A DNA stretch of 24,632 nucleotides from an uncultured Collinsella sp. Lineage in GTDB: Bacteria; Actinomycetota; Coriobacteriia; Coriobacteriales; Coriobacteriaceae. The DNA is taken from NCBI GenBank assembly GCA_958429225.1, contig CAUAJB010000027.1:1-24632 (forward strand), written 5' to 3'. The notes under the pieces are model-generated. The model ran no database searches. It had not been told where the DNA came from and saw only the letters and a list, made by a program, of their open reading frames with translations. This document shows, in pieces, positions 15,839 to 22,983 of this stretch (the stretch's first letter is position 1; every line of letters begins with the position of its first letter). The translations under genes and the position numbers were made by a program.

Positions 15839-16984
15839 ATGGCTTTCAATCAAACCGCGACGGCGCCGTCACACAAGATGCGTCGCTGCCTGCTTATGGC
15901 ATTCGCGCTCATCGCGCTCGCGCTCACTGCTCTTCCCACGGCGTCATTTGCCGGCACAGACACGGCAGGCAATGTCCTTGCGACCGACAATGACGCCAAT
16001 CCGTCCGGCGCCGAGGGTGACCTGTACTGGGCCGGCCAGGCGCTCAACTTGGATGATGCCTCCATCGACCGCGATATCATCGCCGCGGGCGATACCCTCT
16101 CGATCCGCGACTGCACGGTTGGCGGCGCCGTCCGTCTGGCGGCACGCACCATCGACATCGCCAAGACCACGGTTGATGGCAGCGTCACGGTGGCCGGCCA
16201 GCACGTTGTGCTCAACACCGGTAGCACCACCAACTGTTTTTACGCGATGGGCGAGACGGTTGCCCTGCGCGGCTCTACCAAGTCGGCAGCGCTTGCGGGC
16301 GATACGGTGAGCATCGATGGCACCGTCGAGGGCGATGTCGAGGTTTGGGCCGATAAGCTCATCCTGGGCAAGAACGCCCACATCACCGGCACCGTGAACG
16401 CGCACGTCTCCGAGGACCCCGAGCGCGCCGCGGGAGCCGAGGTCGGCGCGCTCAAGATCGACCGCACCGAGAACGCGGATACTTTCACCGTTAACGATGT
16501 CATCGGCGGCATCGTCGCCGCGGCGCTCTCGACCTGTTTTGTCGCCCTGCTGCTCGAGCTCATCTTTCCGCGTGCGACCGCCAGTGCCGCCGGCATGCTC
16601 CACCAGCGCCCCACGCCACTGTGGGTGAGCGGTCTTCTGGGTACGATTGCTGTCGTCCCCACCGTCCTGCTGCTGATTATCTCTATCGCTGGCCTGTCGC
16701 TTGCCGGCGCCCTCTTGTGCGGCGTCATCGGCATCGCGTTGGTGTCGAGCGCCTTTGCGGGGTGCGCGATCGCCCGCATGGTCGGACACAGCCAGAACCG
16801 TTACGCCATGGCGGCCGTAGGTGGCATCGCCGCGGGCGCGCTTACGGCAATCCCCCTCGTAGGCGGCTTCATCAGCGGCGTGGCCTTCGTCTTTACACTC
16901 GGCTACATCATCCAAATCATCTGGCGCAACGCCCGCCTCAAGCCGCAGCAGCCGGCTAACACGCCAGGACTCCCCACCGCTTAG
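15839..16984 (+). CDS. Secreted bactofilin-like (polymer-forming) membrane protein
   Basis: The 381-residue product has a signal peptide or N-terminal anchor (1-38, ending ASFAG). A bactofilin-like segment of short beta-helix repeats follows (about 60-195, for example DTLSIRDCTVGGAVRLAA, DTVSIDGTVEGDVEVWADKL and AHITGTVNAHV). About five membrane helices follow from 221 to 363. Bactofilins normally polymerise in the cytoplasm; this architecture puts the repeat domain outside, as in DUF583-type membrane proteins. It is probably a cell-envelope scaffold, but function is not established. The ATG follows AAAAGGA at 6 bases. It is followed by a strong terminator and converges on the pilin operon. 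Confidence 0.8.
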   Translation: MAFNQTATAPSHKMRRCLLMAFALIALALTALPTASFAGTDTAGNVLATDNDANPSGAEGDLYWAGQALNLDDASIDRDIIAAGDTLSIRDCTVGGAVRLAARTIDIAKTTVDGSVTVAGQHVVLNTGSTTNCFYAMGETVALRGSTKSAALAGDTVSIDGTVEGDVEVWADKLILGKNAHITGTVNAHVSEDPERAAGAEVGALKIDRTENADTFTVNDVIGGIVAAALSTCFVALLLELIFPRATASAAGMLHQRPTPLWVSGLLGTIAVVPTVLLLIISIAGLSLAGALLCGVIGIALVSSAFAGCAIARMVGHSQNRYAMAAVGGIAAGALTAIPLVGGFISGVAFVFTLGYIIQIIWRNARLKPQQPANTPGLPTA

Positions 16985-17030
16985 CCGCCAACCACCACAA
17001 AGGTGCCAGGTTGCTTTGCACCAACAAACG

Positions 17031-17075
17031 AACCGGGGCACCCGATCGCATCGACCGGGTGCCCCGGTTTTCTTG
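17031..17075 (+). terminator. Strong terminator, possibly bidirectional
   Basis: A perfect 14-bp stem, AACCGGGGCACCCG (17031-17044) with CGGGTGCCCCGGTT (17056-17069), closes an 11-base loop and runs into TTTCTT on the plus strand. On the minus strand the trailing bases CGTTTGTTGG are less U-rich, but it may also end the convergent pilin operon. Confidence 0.88.
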
Positions 17076-17175
17076 GAGGGTTCTCTAGTAACTTTGTCAA
17101 AACCAATGATCATCAGGTCGGCAGGCCTGCGCGTCACTCGCTACGGAGGCAGTACGCCATTGAGCAGGGGGGCAG
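17076..17175. other. Spacer after the pilin operon, no sortase gene
   Basis: About 100 bases separate the pilin stop codon from the shared terminator. I see no gene or recognisable gene remnant in it, in particular no sortase fragment, although sortase genes commonly follow pilin genes. Confidence 0.6.
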
Positions 17176-18819
17176 CTATTTTTCACGGCGACCTCCTCCC
17201 CGCTTGATGACGAGCGCGACAACAATAACCGCCACTCCGATGGCAGCCAAAGCCGCCACCAGCGCCAACGTTCTATCTCCCGTCGAGGGCATAAAGCCTC
17301 GACTTGCTTCTTTGCTTGGGGTGTTGAGTACCGACAGCTCAATCGAACCCGTCCCGGCATCGGCGGTATCAACCCGCAGAGGGCTTTCGGCCGACACGGT
17401 CACTTTGGGCTTCGCAGCTGCCACCTGCTTAACGTCCAGACCCTCGGACGTAACCGTTACCGTTCGTCTGCCCTCAAAGGCGGCGTATCCCTTGGGTGCC
17501 GCGATTTCCTCGACGATATAGACGCCCGCGTCCACACCGCTCAATTCCACATGGCCATCTGCGCCCGAGGTAACGTACGTGTCGGAATCCGTCGACCACG
17601 AGCCGTCAGTCGTTAGAATACGTCCGCGGTCATCGATGATGCGCAGCTTGGCGCCCGCGAGCGGTTCATCGTCCGAGCTTGAGCGCTTGATGAGGCTGAG
17701 CCCCCAGGTATAGGCCGTGGCGTCATCGCTCGGCGTGCGGGTGAATCCGGCGTCGCCGGACTAGTCGGCGAAGGGAGAGCGCGGGTAGCGCAGGTAGACC
17801 TCGTTGGGGTTGCCCTTGGTGGCGCCTCGATTGCAATTGGCCCCCAACGGCGCGTCGTACACGGCGACCACGCGGGCGCCCGCGGCGAAGGCGTCGGCCC
17901 CGCCGAGCGCGGCGATCAGGTCGCCGGTGCGCACGGTGAAGGCATTGCCCTCGATCGAGACCTTGCACTGTGAAGTAATATCTGTCCACCCTTTAGCCGG
18001 CGTCGAGTTGGCGTTACCGCCCTCACATGCGACGGCGTCGAAGCCGCCGTCCGCGCCCGCCGCCACGTACACGCGCATGCTCGCGGCCACCTTGGAGGGG
18101 TCGAGCCCCGCGCCCATGGTGTCGACGAACCGCACCGTATAGGTATCGTAGGCGGTAAGACCCGCCGGGACCGTGGCCGAGAGGCGCCAGTACAGGTCGT
18201 CACCGACCGTGGCGTCGGCGGCCTTCTGCCAGGCGGCGGTGCCGTCCTCCAGCACATGCTTGGACACCTTGGGGGTCGCCGCCTTGGGCTTGACGGTGAC
18301 GGCGCTGCCGCCGACCAGCGCCATGATTGGCGCGGTGCCGGCCTCGCCCTGGGCGATGGCGTCGTCGTCGGCGACGATGAGCCAGTAGCCGCAGGGCAGC
18401 TCGGCCGCCGTGTCCGCGTTAAGGGCCACGGAAGTTGCGCCGACATTGCAAATCGCGCGAGCAAGTTTTGCCGTCAGCGCGGTCGTCATATGCCCGTCGG
18501 CATTCATCCATTCGGCTGCCGCTTGCGCCGTCGATGCCGAGCTATCGAGCCCCGCATCATGAAGCACCGGAAGAACGGCTTGACGAACCGCGCCATTCGC
18601 CCACGTTACGTCAGTTGCAATTTTTTGGCCAGCATCGTCATCGTCGACAACGGTCGCCGAAAAGAGCTGGTACGCGTCGTAACGCGTCGCGACTGTACCG
18701 TCCACCGTAATGGCTCCGGTATCGGCAGCACGGGCCGCCCCAGGAGCAATCGCGAAAGACAGAATAGCGACCATGATTATCGTCGCGACAGCCAACAAGC
18801 TGCGGCTAAGCCTACTCAT
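17176..18819 (-). pseudogene. Isopeptide fimbrial pilin interrupted by an in-frame TAG (codon 353)
   Basis: The first 352 codons encode a signal peptide (1-31, ending AARA), an N-terminal domain, and an isopeptide-forming D2-type domain (about 184-350, with VSKHV, VGDDLYWRLSATVP and FVDTMGAGLDP). Codon 353 is TAG (17761-17763). The same frame then stays open for 194 codons: YTWGLSLIKR with the expected Lys378, a CnaB-type domain with Glu437/438 (IVEEIAAPKGY) and Asn499 (VLNTP), sorting motif MPSTG (510-514), a membrane helix and tail RGGGRREK, ending at 17176-17178. One base change (e.g. CAG or GAG to TAG) explains it. Without readthrough the product lacks its wall anchor. The start follows GAGGTGA and overlaps the adhesin stop. 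It may be a recent pseudogene, a strain variant, a sequencing error or, less likely, a readthrough gene. Confidence 0.88.
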
Positions 18820-21800
18820 GGCGATCACCTCGATCCAGATCGCGATGGCGACGAGCATGCATCCACGTCGCGGCGAAGCACAGCAACGAAGCGCCAGCAA
18901 GATATGTCATAGTCAAGCCAGCCCCGCCCGCCTCAGGAAGCATGGTCGAATACCTGTTGATAAAAGTCGGCGGGGTTGTAGAGCCCTCGTCATAGGTAAC
19001 TACGGCGTTGAGCTGGTCCGTGCCATTAGTCACCTTAACCGTGACTTTGCGCGGGGTCGTGTCATAGGCGATGTGATCTTTAACATGGTCGACGGCACCC
19101 TCGGGCTCGACCTCTGAGATGGTGTAAGTGTAGGTATCGGCCTTGTTGTAGTCGACGTTGAAGGAGACATTACCCTCGGCGTCGTTGGTCACCGTCTGGA
19201 GCACCCTGCCGTCGCTATCCTTAAGCGCAAACGAGAACTGCCCCTTCTTGAATGTGCCCCCTTCAAGCACTTTCTTAGCCTGGATTGTTGCGAATCCCTT
19301 TAGACGATTGTCATAGACCCAAATCTCGTCCTTTTTGTCATCGCCGATGATCTCCGCGCCGCCGACGATGGCCTTCGCCTTAGCTAGCGCAACTTGATAA
19401 TCCTCGTCACTCGCGCTGCCCCTGAGCATGATCCACACGGGATCAGCCTTGGCGTAACCAACAGGCGCCCTGGTCTCCACAAGCTGGTAGAGCATGCAAT
19501 CAGCCATCGCCTTGTTTTCTGTGCCAAACGAGATCCTGCCGTTGGCGCCGGTGGGGACGGTTTCAAACTCAGTCCTTGCATTCTCGATACCCAACGTTGC
19601 AACCTGGTCCATATTCACGCTGTAGAGCGTAAACCCCGCATGCTCGAGCGTCGCACCGACCTGCTGGGCGTCGTACTTGGTCATCGTGATGCCGTAGCCG
19701 TTGCCACCTGCGCTGGCGGACGCATTTTGAATCTTCCATTTTTGCTCGTCGATCGCCGAGCCCTCCGTCACCCCCGTAAGCTCGGCGGTGTTGGAAAGGG
19801 ACACCCCTTCGCCGGGGTTTCCGGTCGGGATAACCTCGTACTCGACCTTGAGGTATTTCTTGTCGGGCACATTAAGCGTCAACTTCGTGCGTACGCCAGT
19901 TTTGTCTGAGACCTGCTCCATCTTCGACGAATAGTCCTTCTGAGACAGCGCAACCCAGCCACCGTTCACGCGCTCATAGACCTTAAGCGTCGACGGCACC
20001 AGCGTGCACTTGGCATCCATGGTATCGACGAGCTCAAGGAAGTCGGTGCCATTTTTAAGGGCAACGGCAGACTCGTTAATAAAAATGGTGTATTTGATGC
20101 AGTTGCTATTGGCAACCTGCTCGCCAGACTTTTTGATGACGTTGTTCTTAATGGTGACGTCACCTTTACCGGAATCGAACTTTTTAACTCCTGACCCCGC
20201 GCTGGCCCTGTTGGTGAACTTCACCTCGTTTGTGGAGGTATCGAGCTCACCGCGCTTGACCGCCGTCTTGTACGTGAGCTTTGCGTAGCCGACATAGTCG
20301 CCGAGATCTGTCGTAGGGATGGAGAAGGTGACCGTGTTGCCGTTGCTGCTAACGTTGTCGGCGGCGAGCTTCTGATCCGTAACGACCTCCTTGGCCTCGC
20401 CTCCGCGCCCAAGCCCCGCATGTAGATCGTAGGGGTTCTGCACAATCGTGTACTTTGCGGAACCCGCGACATAGCTCATCCCGTCCGGAATGATATCGAT
20501 GATGTTCAGCGGTATGCGGCCGAGCTTTCCAGCTCCATAACAATCTCCTGCCGCGGTCTTCTGGCGATTCGCGTACACCGTCCAGTCGACGACCCAGGCT
20601 CCCTTCTCGTTCGAGCCGTCAACGGCACTCCAGTCGAAGTCCTCGTTCCAAGTTACCTTCGACTCCGCTTCTGGCTTCTCGACCGCGGGCGTCGTTTCCT
20701 TGTTGACGACATACATTGGGCTATCGGTGTAGTACGGCCAACCGCCATTCTGCCCCGGCACCGTAACAGATGCGAAGTTCGAGTACCAGCCCGGCAGCGC
20801 ATCAGAAGTGGTGGTGTACGTGATGTCGGCGTAATCCTCATTCGCGAGAGCCGCCTTCACCTTGTCGTTAATGTTTATGTCGAGGTTGAAGTTTCTTTTG
20901 TGCCCATCCTTCTGCACAACGTTATTTCCATCTTTCAGCTCATTTGTCGTCAGCTTCCAGTCGTCGCCTCGAACTAGCTCAGTTTCACCAATCTTGATCT
21001 TTATTGAATTGACATCAACGCCGATATCTTGTTTCCACGCTGATTGAAACGTGTCCTTCACCGTCACCTTATCAGGGTTGGCCGCATTGACGATAGCTTT
21101 CAGTGCCACACGCGTCTTCCACTTCGCCTCGCCAGTTGTTGCAGCATTCTCTCGACCCACGAGTTCCTTGGTGATCGGTGTGCCCACCAACTGCGGCGTA
21201 AACTCACCTTTACCAGTGCCGGAAACGGAACCATCGTGCTCGATCGTTGCGCTGTTGCGCACGGTGTCATACGAACCCGTTTCATTCATCTTGGTGTGAT
21301 AAACAATGCGATAGGTGATGTACTTATCCTCAAGGTCAGTCGGAAACTTGTAGGTAAAGGAACTCTGCGACGAATCGAGCTCGCCCTCCTTGAGGACCTC
21401 CAAACCCGAGCTGCCCTTATAAACCGTATAGCCCCCCGTATACGTCTGCTTATCGTCCAGATTATCGGTGAACACGTAGCCGCTCATGTCGGCCTTGAGC
21501 TCGCCTTGGTTGAGCGTGACGGTCCATGTGATGTCGGACGGCGTGCTATTGCGGTCGCTAGACTTGCCAATCATGTCGTAACGAAAGGGGCTGGGGGCAG
21601 CCGTAACCGTGCCGTTCTGACGATCGTTGGCACCGCCCCACTCCCACGACGCCATGTTCTTTGAGGCTTCCTGGCCGTTGATGAACTCTCCGTTATCCAC
21701 GGAGATACCGCTCTTCAGCTTGGTTTCATACGTAATCGTATGGACACCCTGGGGAAGACTGCCTAAGTTCTCGATGGTCGCGGTCTGACCTTCGATTTTT

Positions 21801-22561
21801 GGCTGCGATCCAATCGTCTTGTTATCGAGCTTAAAGCTGTGCTCCACAAAGCTAAAGTTATCACCCAGCGTATCAGTGAACTTGACGTTCGTGACATACG
21901 ACTCGACTGTGAGCTCAACGGTCCAGGTGACTTTGGCCACGCCATCGGAACCCTGAGAGAAAACCCCCGACTTCCTCTTATTCGTAACCCTACCGTCCTT
22001 GATGGGAATATTTATCGATCCCTTGCCAGGAAACTCGACAGACACATTGCCGCCGGCGCCGATGTCTTTGTTTGAAAGCTGGAACGAGAAGTTTGCCGCG
22101 ACATGGATATTCGCAGGGTTTTTTGCGAGCCACGCCTTGTCAAACGTAAAGACAACCTTATTGCCCGCGATCTTCCACGTGCCAGCTTGGGCAGCAGAAG
22201 CTTCCGGACCCTCCATGAGGTTGCCACCCGCGTTTTCATCAACGACGATGGTGTCGGGTAGCTCATAGACAGCGATATAGTTCTCGGGCGAAGGCGCCTT
22301 ACCGCTTTTGAATTGTGCCAAGAAAGCTCCATAGAGCGTCGAAGTGGACGTTACAGGATCCTTGAGCTCTTGAGTATGGTTCTCATCGGCATACAGCCTG
22401 ACATCAACCGTCGCCGTCTTCCCATCAATCACAATCGGCGTTGGTGTGCTCACATCCTCGGCGCGCACGGGGGCTACACCGTGAAAAACGGCGGCGGTGA
22501 GGCTAATCAAAATGAAGACCTGGGCCGCCATACCCAGCGACCGCGAGCGGTGTGCGTCCAT
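18812..22561 (-). CDS. Large LPXTG-like surface adhesin or pilin with isopeptide domains
   Basis: The 1249-residue product has a signal peptide (about 1-34, ending PVRAED). A long region of repeated beta-sandwich domains follows, with collagen-binding/D2-like words (VTWTVELTVE, VKFTDTLGDNF, DITWTVTLNQG, PITKELVGREN). Then comes a SpaA/CnaB domain (955-1088; Lys962, Glu1029 in LVETRAPVGY, Asn1085) and a streptococcal-type pilin isopeptide domain (1089-1206; Lys1096/1097, Glu1150 or 1152, Asn1202 in FINRY). The C-terminus has the sorting motif LPEAG (1208-1212), a membrane helix and a basic tail. Self-formed Lys-Asn bonds would make a stiff stalk, so a tip or shaft adhesin is likely. The start follows AGGGGA. 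Its last codons overlap the next pilin start by 8 bases (ATGAGTAG), so the two are translationally coupled. No sortase is nearby. Confidence 0.9.
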   Translation of the reverse strand: MDAHRSRSLGMAAQVFILISLTAAVFHGVAPVRAEDVSTPTPIVIDGKTATVDVRLYADENHTQELKDPVTSTSTLYGAFLAQFKSGKAPSPENYIAVYELPDTIVVDENAGGNLMEGPEASAAQAGTWKIAGNKVVFTFDKAWLAKNPANIHVAANFSFQLSNKDIGAGGNVSVEFPGKGSINIPIKDGRVTNKRKSGVFSQGSDGVAKVTWTVELTVESYVTNVKFTDTLGDNFSFVEHSFKLDNKTIGSQPKIEGQTATIENLGSLPQGVHTITYETKLKSGISVDNGEFINGQEASKNMASWEWGGANDRQNGTVTAAPSPFRYDMIGKSSDRNSTPSDITWTVTLNQGELKADMSGYVFTDNLDDKQTYTGGYTVYKGSSGLEVLKEGELDSSQSSFTYKFPTDLEDKYITYRIVYHTKMNETGSYDTVRNSATIEHDGSVSGTGKGEFTPQLVGTPITKELVGRENAATTGEAKWKTRVALKAIVNAANPDKVTVKDTFQSAWKQDIGVDVNSIKIKIGETELVRGDDWKLTTNELKDGNNVVQKDGHKRNFNLDININDKVKAALANEDYADITYTTTSDALPGWYSNFASVTVPGQNGGWPYYTDSPMYVVNKETTPAVEKPEAESKVTWNEDFDWSAVDGSNEKGAWVVDWTVYANRQKTAAGDCYGAGKLGRIPLNIIDIIPDGMSYVAGSAKYTIVQNPYDLHAGLGRGGEAKEVVTDQKLAADNVSSNGNTVTFSIPTTDLGDYVGYAKLTYKTAVKRGELDTSTNEVKFTNRASAGSGVKKFDSGKGDVTIKNNVIKKSGEQVANSNCIKYTIFINESAVALKNGTDFLELVDTMDAKCTLVPSTLKVYERVNGGWVALSQKDYSSKMEQVSDKTGVRTKLTLNVPDKKYLKVEYEVIPTGNPGEGVSLSNTAELTGVTEGSAIDEQKWKIQNASASAGGNGYGITMTKYDAQQVGATLEHAGFTLYSVNMDQVATLGIENARTEFETVPTGANGRISFGTENKAMADCMLYQLVETRAPVGYAKADPVWIMLRGSASDEDYQVALAKAKAIVGGAEIIGDDKKDEIWVYDNRLKGFATIQAKKVLEGGTFKKGQFSFALKDSDGRVLQTVTNDAEGNVSFNVDYNKADTYTYTISEVEPEGAVDHVKDHIAYDTTPRKVTVKVTNGTDQLNAVVTYDEGSTTPPTFINRYSTMLPEAGGAGLTMTYLAGASLLCFAATWMHARRHRDLDRGDRHE

Positions 22562-22704
22562 AGTTGTCCCCTAATTCCTACAACACAGTGTGGAATACGG
22601 CGAATCGTCGGATCGAACACAAACCCCAACATCAACATGAACCTGCCTAGCGCATTGCAAGAACCCATTGGGGAGCAACTTCTAAGACGGTTCGTCTATG
22701 CCAC

Positions 22705-22742
22705 AATGCATAAAATAAAATATAGATACCAGTCATGTAAAC
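22705..22742 (-). promoter_or_regulatory. Candidate promoter of the adhesin-pilin operon
   Basis: On the minus strand TTTACA (about 22735-22740) is followed at about 18 bases by TATTTT, within an AT-rich run. The leader to the ATG would be about 140 bases. Several overlapping A/T hexamers are equally possible, so the exact -10 box is uncertain. Confidence 0.35.
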
Positions 22743-22789
22743 CGCAGGTAAAGAGGTCTTTTAATTTAATACCAGTTGGTATTTACCTG
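22726..22789. promoter_or_regulatory. Nested dyads and repeated ATACCAGT words, likely operator
   Basis: AATACCA/TGGTATT (22768-22783, 2-base centre) lies next to the distal arm of a larger dyad CAGGTAAA (22745-22752)/TTTACCTG (22782-22789). The word ATACCAGT occurs both in the small dyad and at 22726-22733, overlapping the candidate promoter. Such symmetry suggests binding of a dimeric regulator controlling surface-protein expression; the regulator is not in the window. Confidence 0.45.
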
Positions 22790-22798
22790 TTAACGGGT

Positions 22799-22828
22799 TT
22801 GCATTAAAGCAGTTATATTCTGTAGAAT
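22799..22828 (+). promoter_or_regulatory. Promoter-like pair on the plus strand
   Basis: TTGCAT (22799-22804) and TAGAAT (22823-22828) are 18 bases apart. The only thing downstream on this strand is a stretch of about 90 bases ending in a terminator hairpin, so it would drive a short RNA if active. Confidence 0.35.
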
Positions 22829-22835
22829 TATGTAT

Positions 22836-22961
22836 ATGTTTAAACAACTTAACTTTGACCGGAAAGCCGCTCGGAGGGATAACCGCCCCAGCTGTGGTGC
22901 AAACGAACCTGTCCACTGCACAAAAAGGGCGCCGACCGCGATGGTCGACGCCCTTTCTTGT
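22836..22961 (+). ncRNA. Possible small RNA, unverified
   Basis: Between the plus-strand promoter-like pair and the hairpin at 22924-22956 (followed by CTTG) lies about 125 bases without a coding frame, GC-rich after 22860, matching no riboswitch or small RNA I recognise. Its existence is inferred only from promoter and terminator signals. Confidence 0.2.
22919..22956 (-). terminator. Terminator of typA, possibly bidirectional
   Basis: On the minus strand AAAGGGCG (22949-22956) and CGACC (22943-22947) pair with GGTCG (22933-22937) and CGCCCTTT (22924-22931) across one mismatch and a 5-base loop, followed by TTGTG. The stem's own T-run merges into the tail. It lies 28 bases after the typA stop. 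Confidence 0.88.
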
Positions 22962-22983
22962 TAGTCGCTATAAAGCCCAGCGC

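Larger units (their letters stand above)
22562..22983. other. AT-rich control region between the adhesin gene and typA
   Basis: These 422 bases contain no convincing gene. They hold a leader of about 140 bases for the adhesin gene, a candidate adhesin promoter, nested dyads (22745-22789), a plus-strand promoter-like pair (22799-22828) and the typA terminator (22924-22956). The AT-rich part (about 22700-22850) contrasts sharply with the GC-rich flanks. Confidence 0.6.

Noticed and set aside
17176..18819. TAG read as a normal amino acid codon across the genome
   Set aside because: Several intact genes here end in TAG at the expected family length, and the tRNAs in the window are ordinary serine tRNAs with no CUA anticodon.
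18820..18900. Upstream start giving 27 more residues on the pilin
   Set aside because: The added residues lie inside the adhesin tail region and would bury the signal peptide; the ATG at 18817-18819 has a strong ribosome binding site.
22313..22807. A 164-residue plus-strand frame over the adhesin start and its control region
   Set aside because: Half lies opposite the adhesin coding sequence and the rest runs through the promoter and dyads; composition is unlike a protein.
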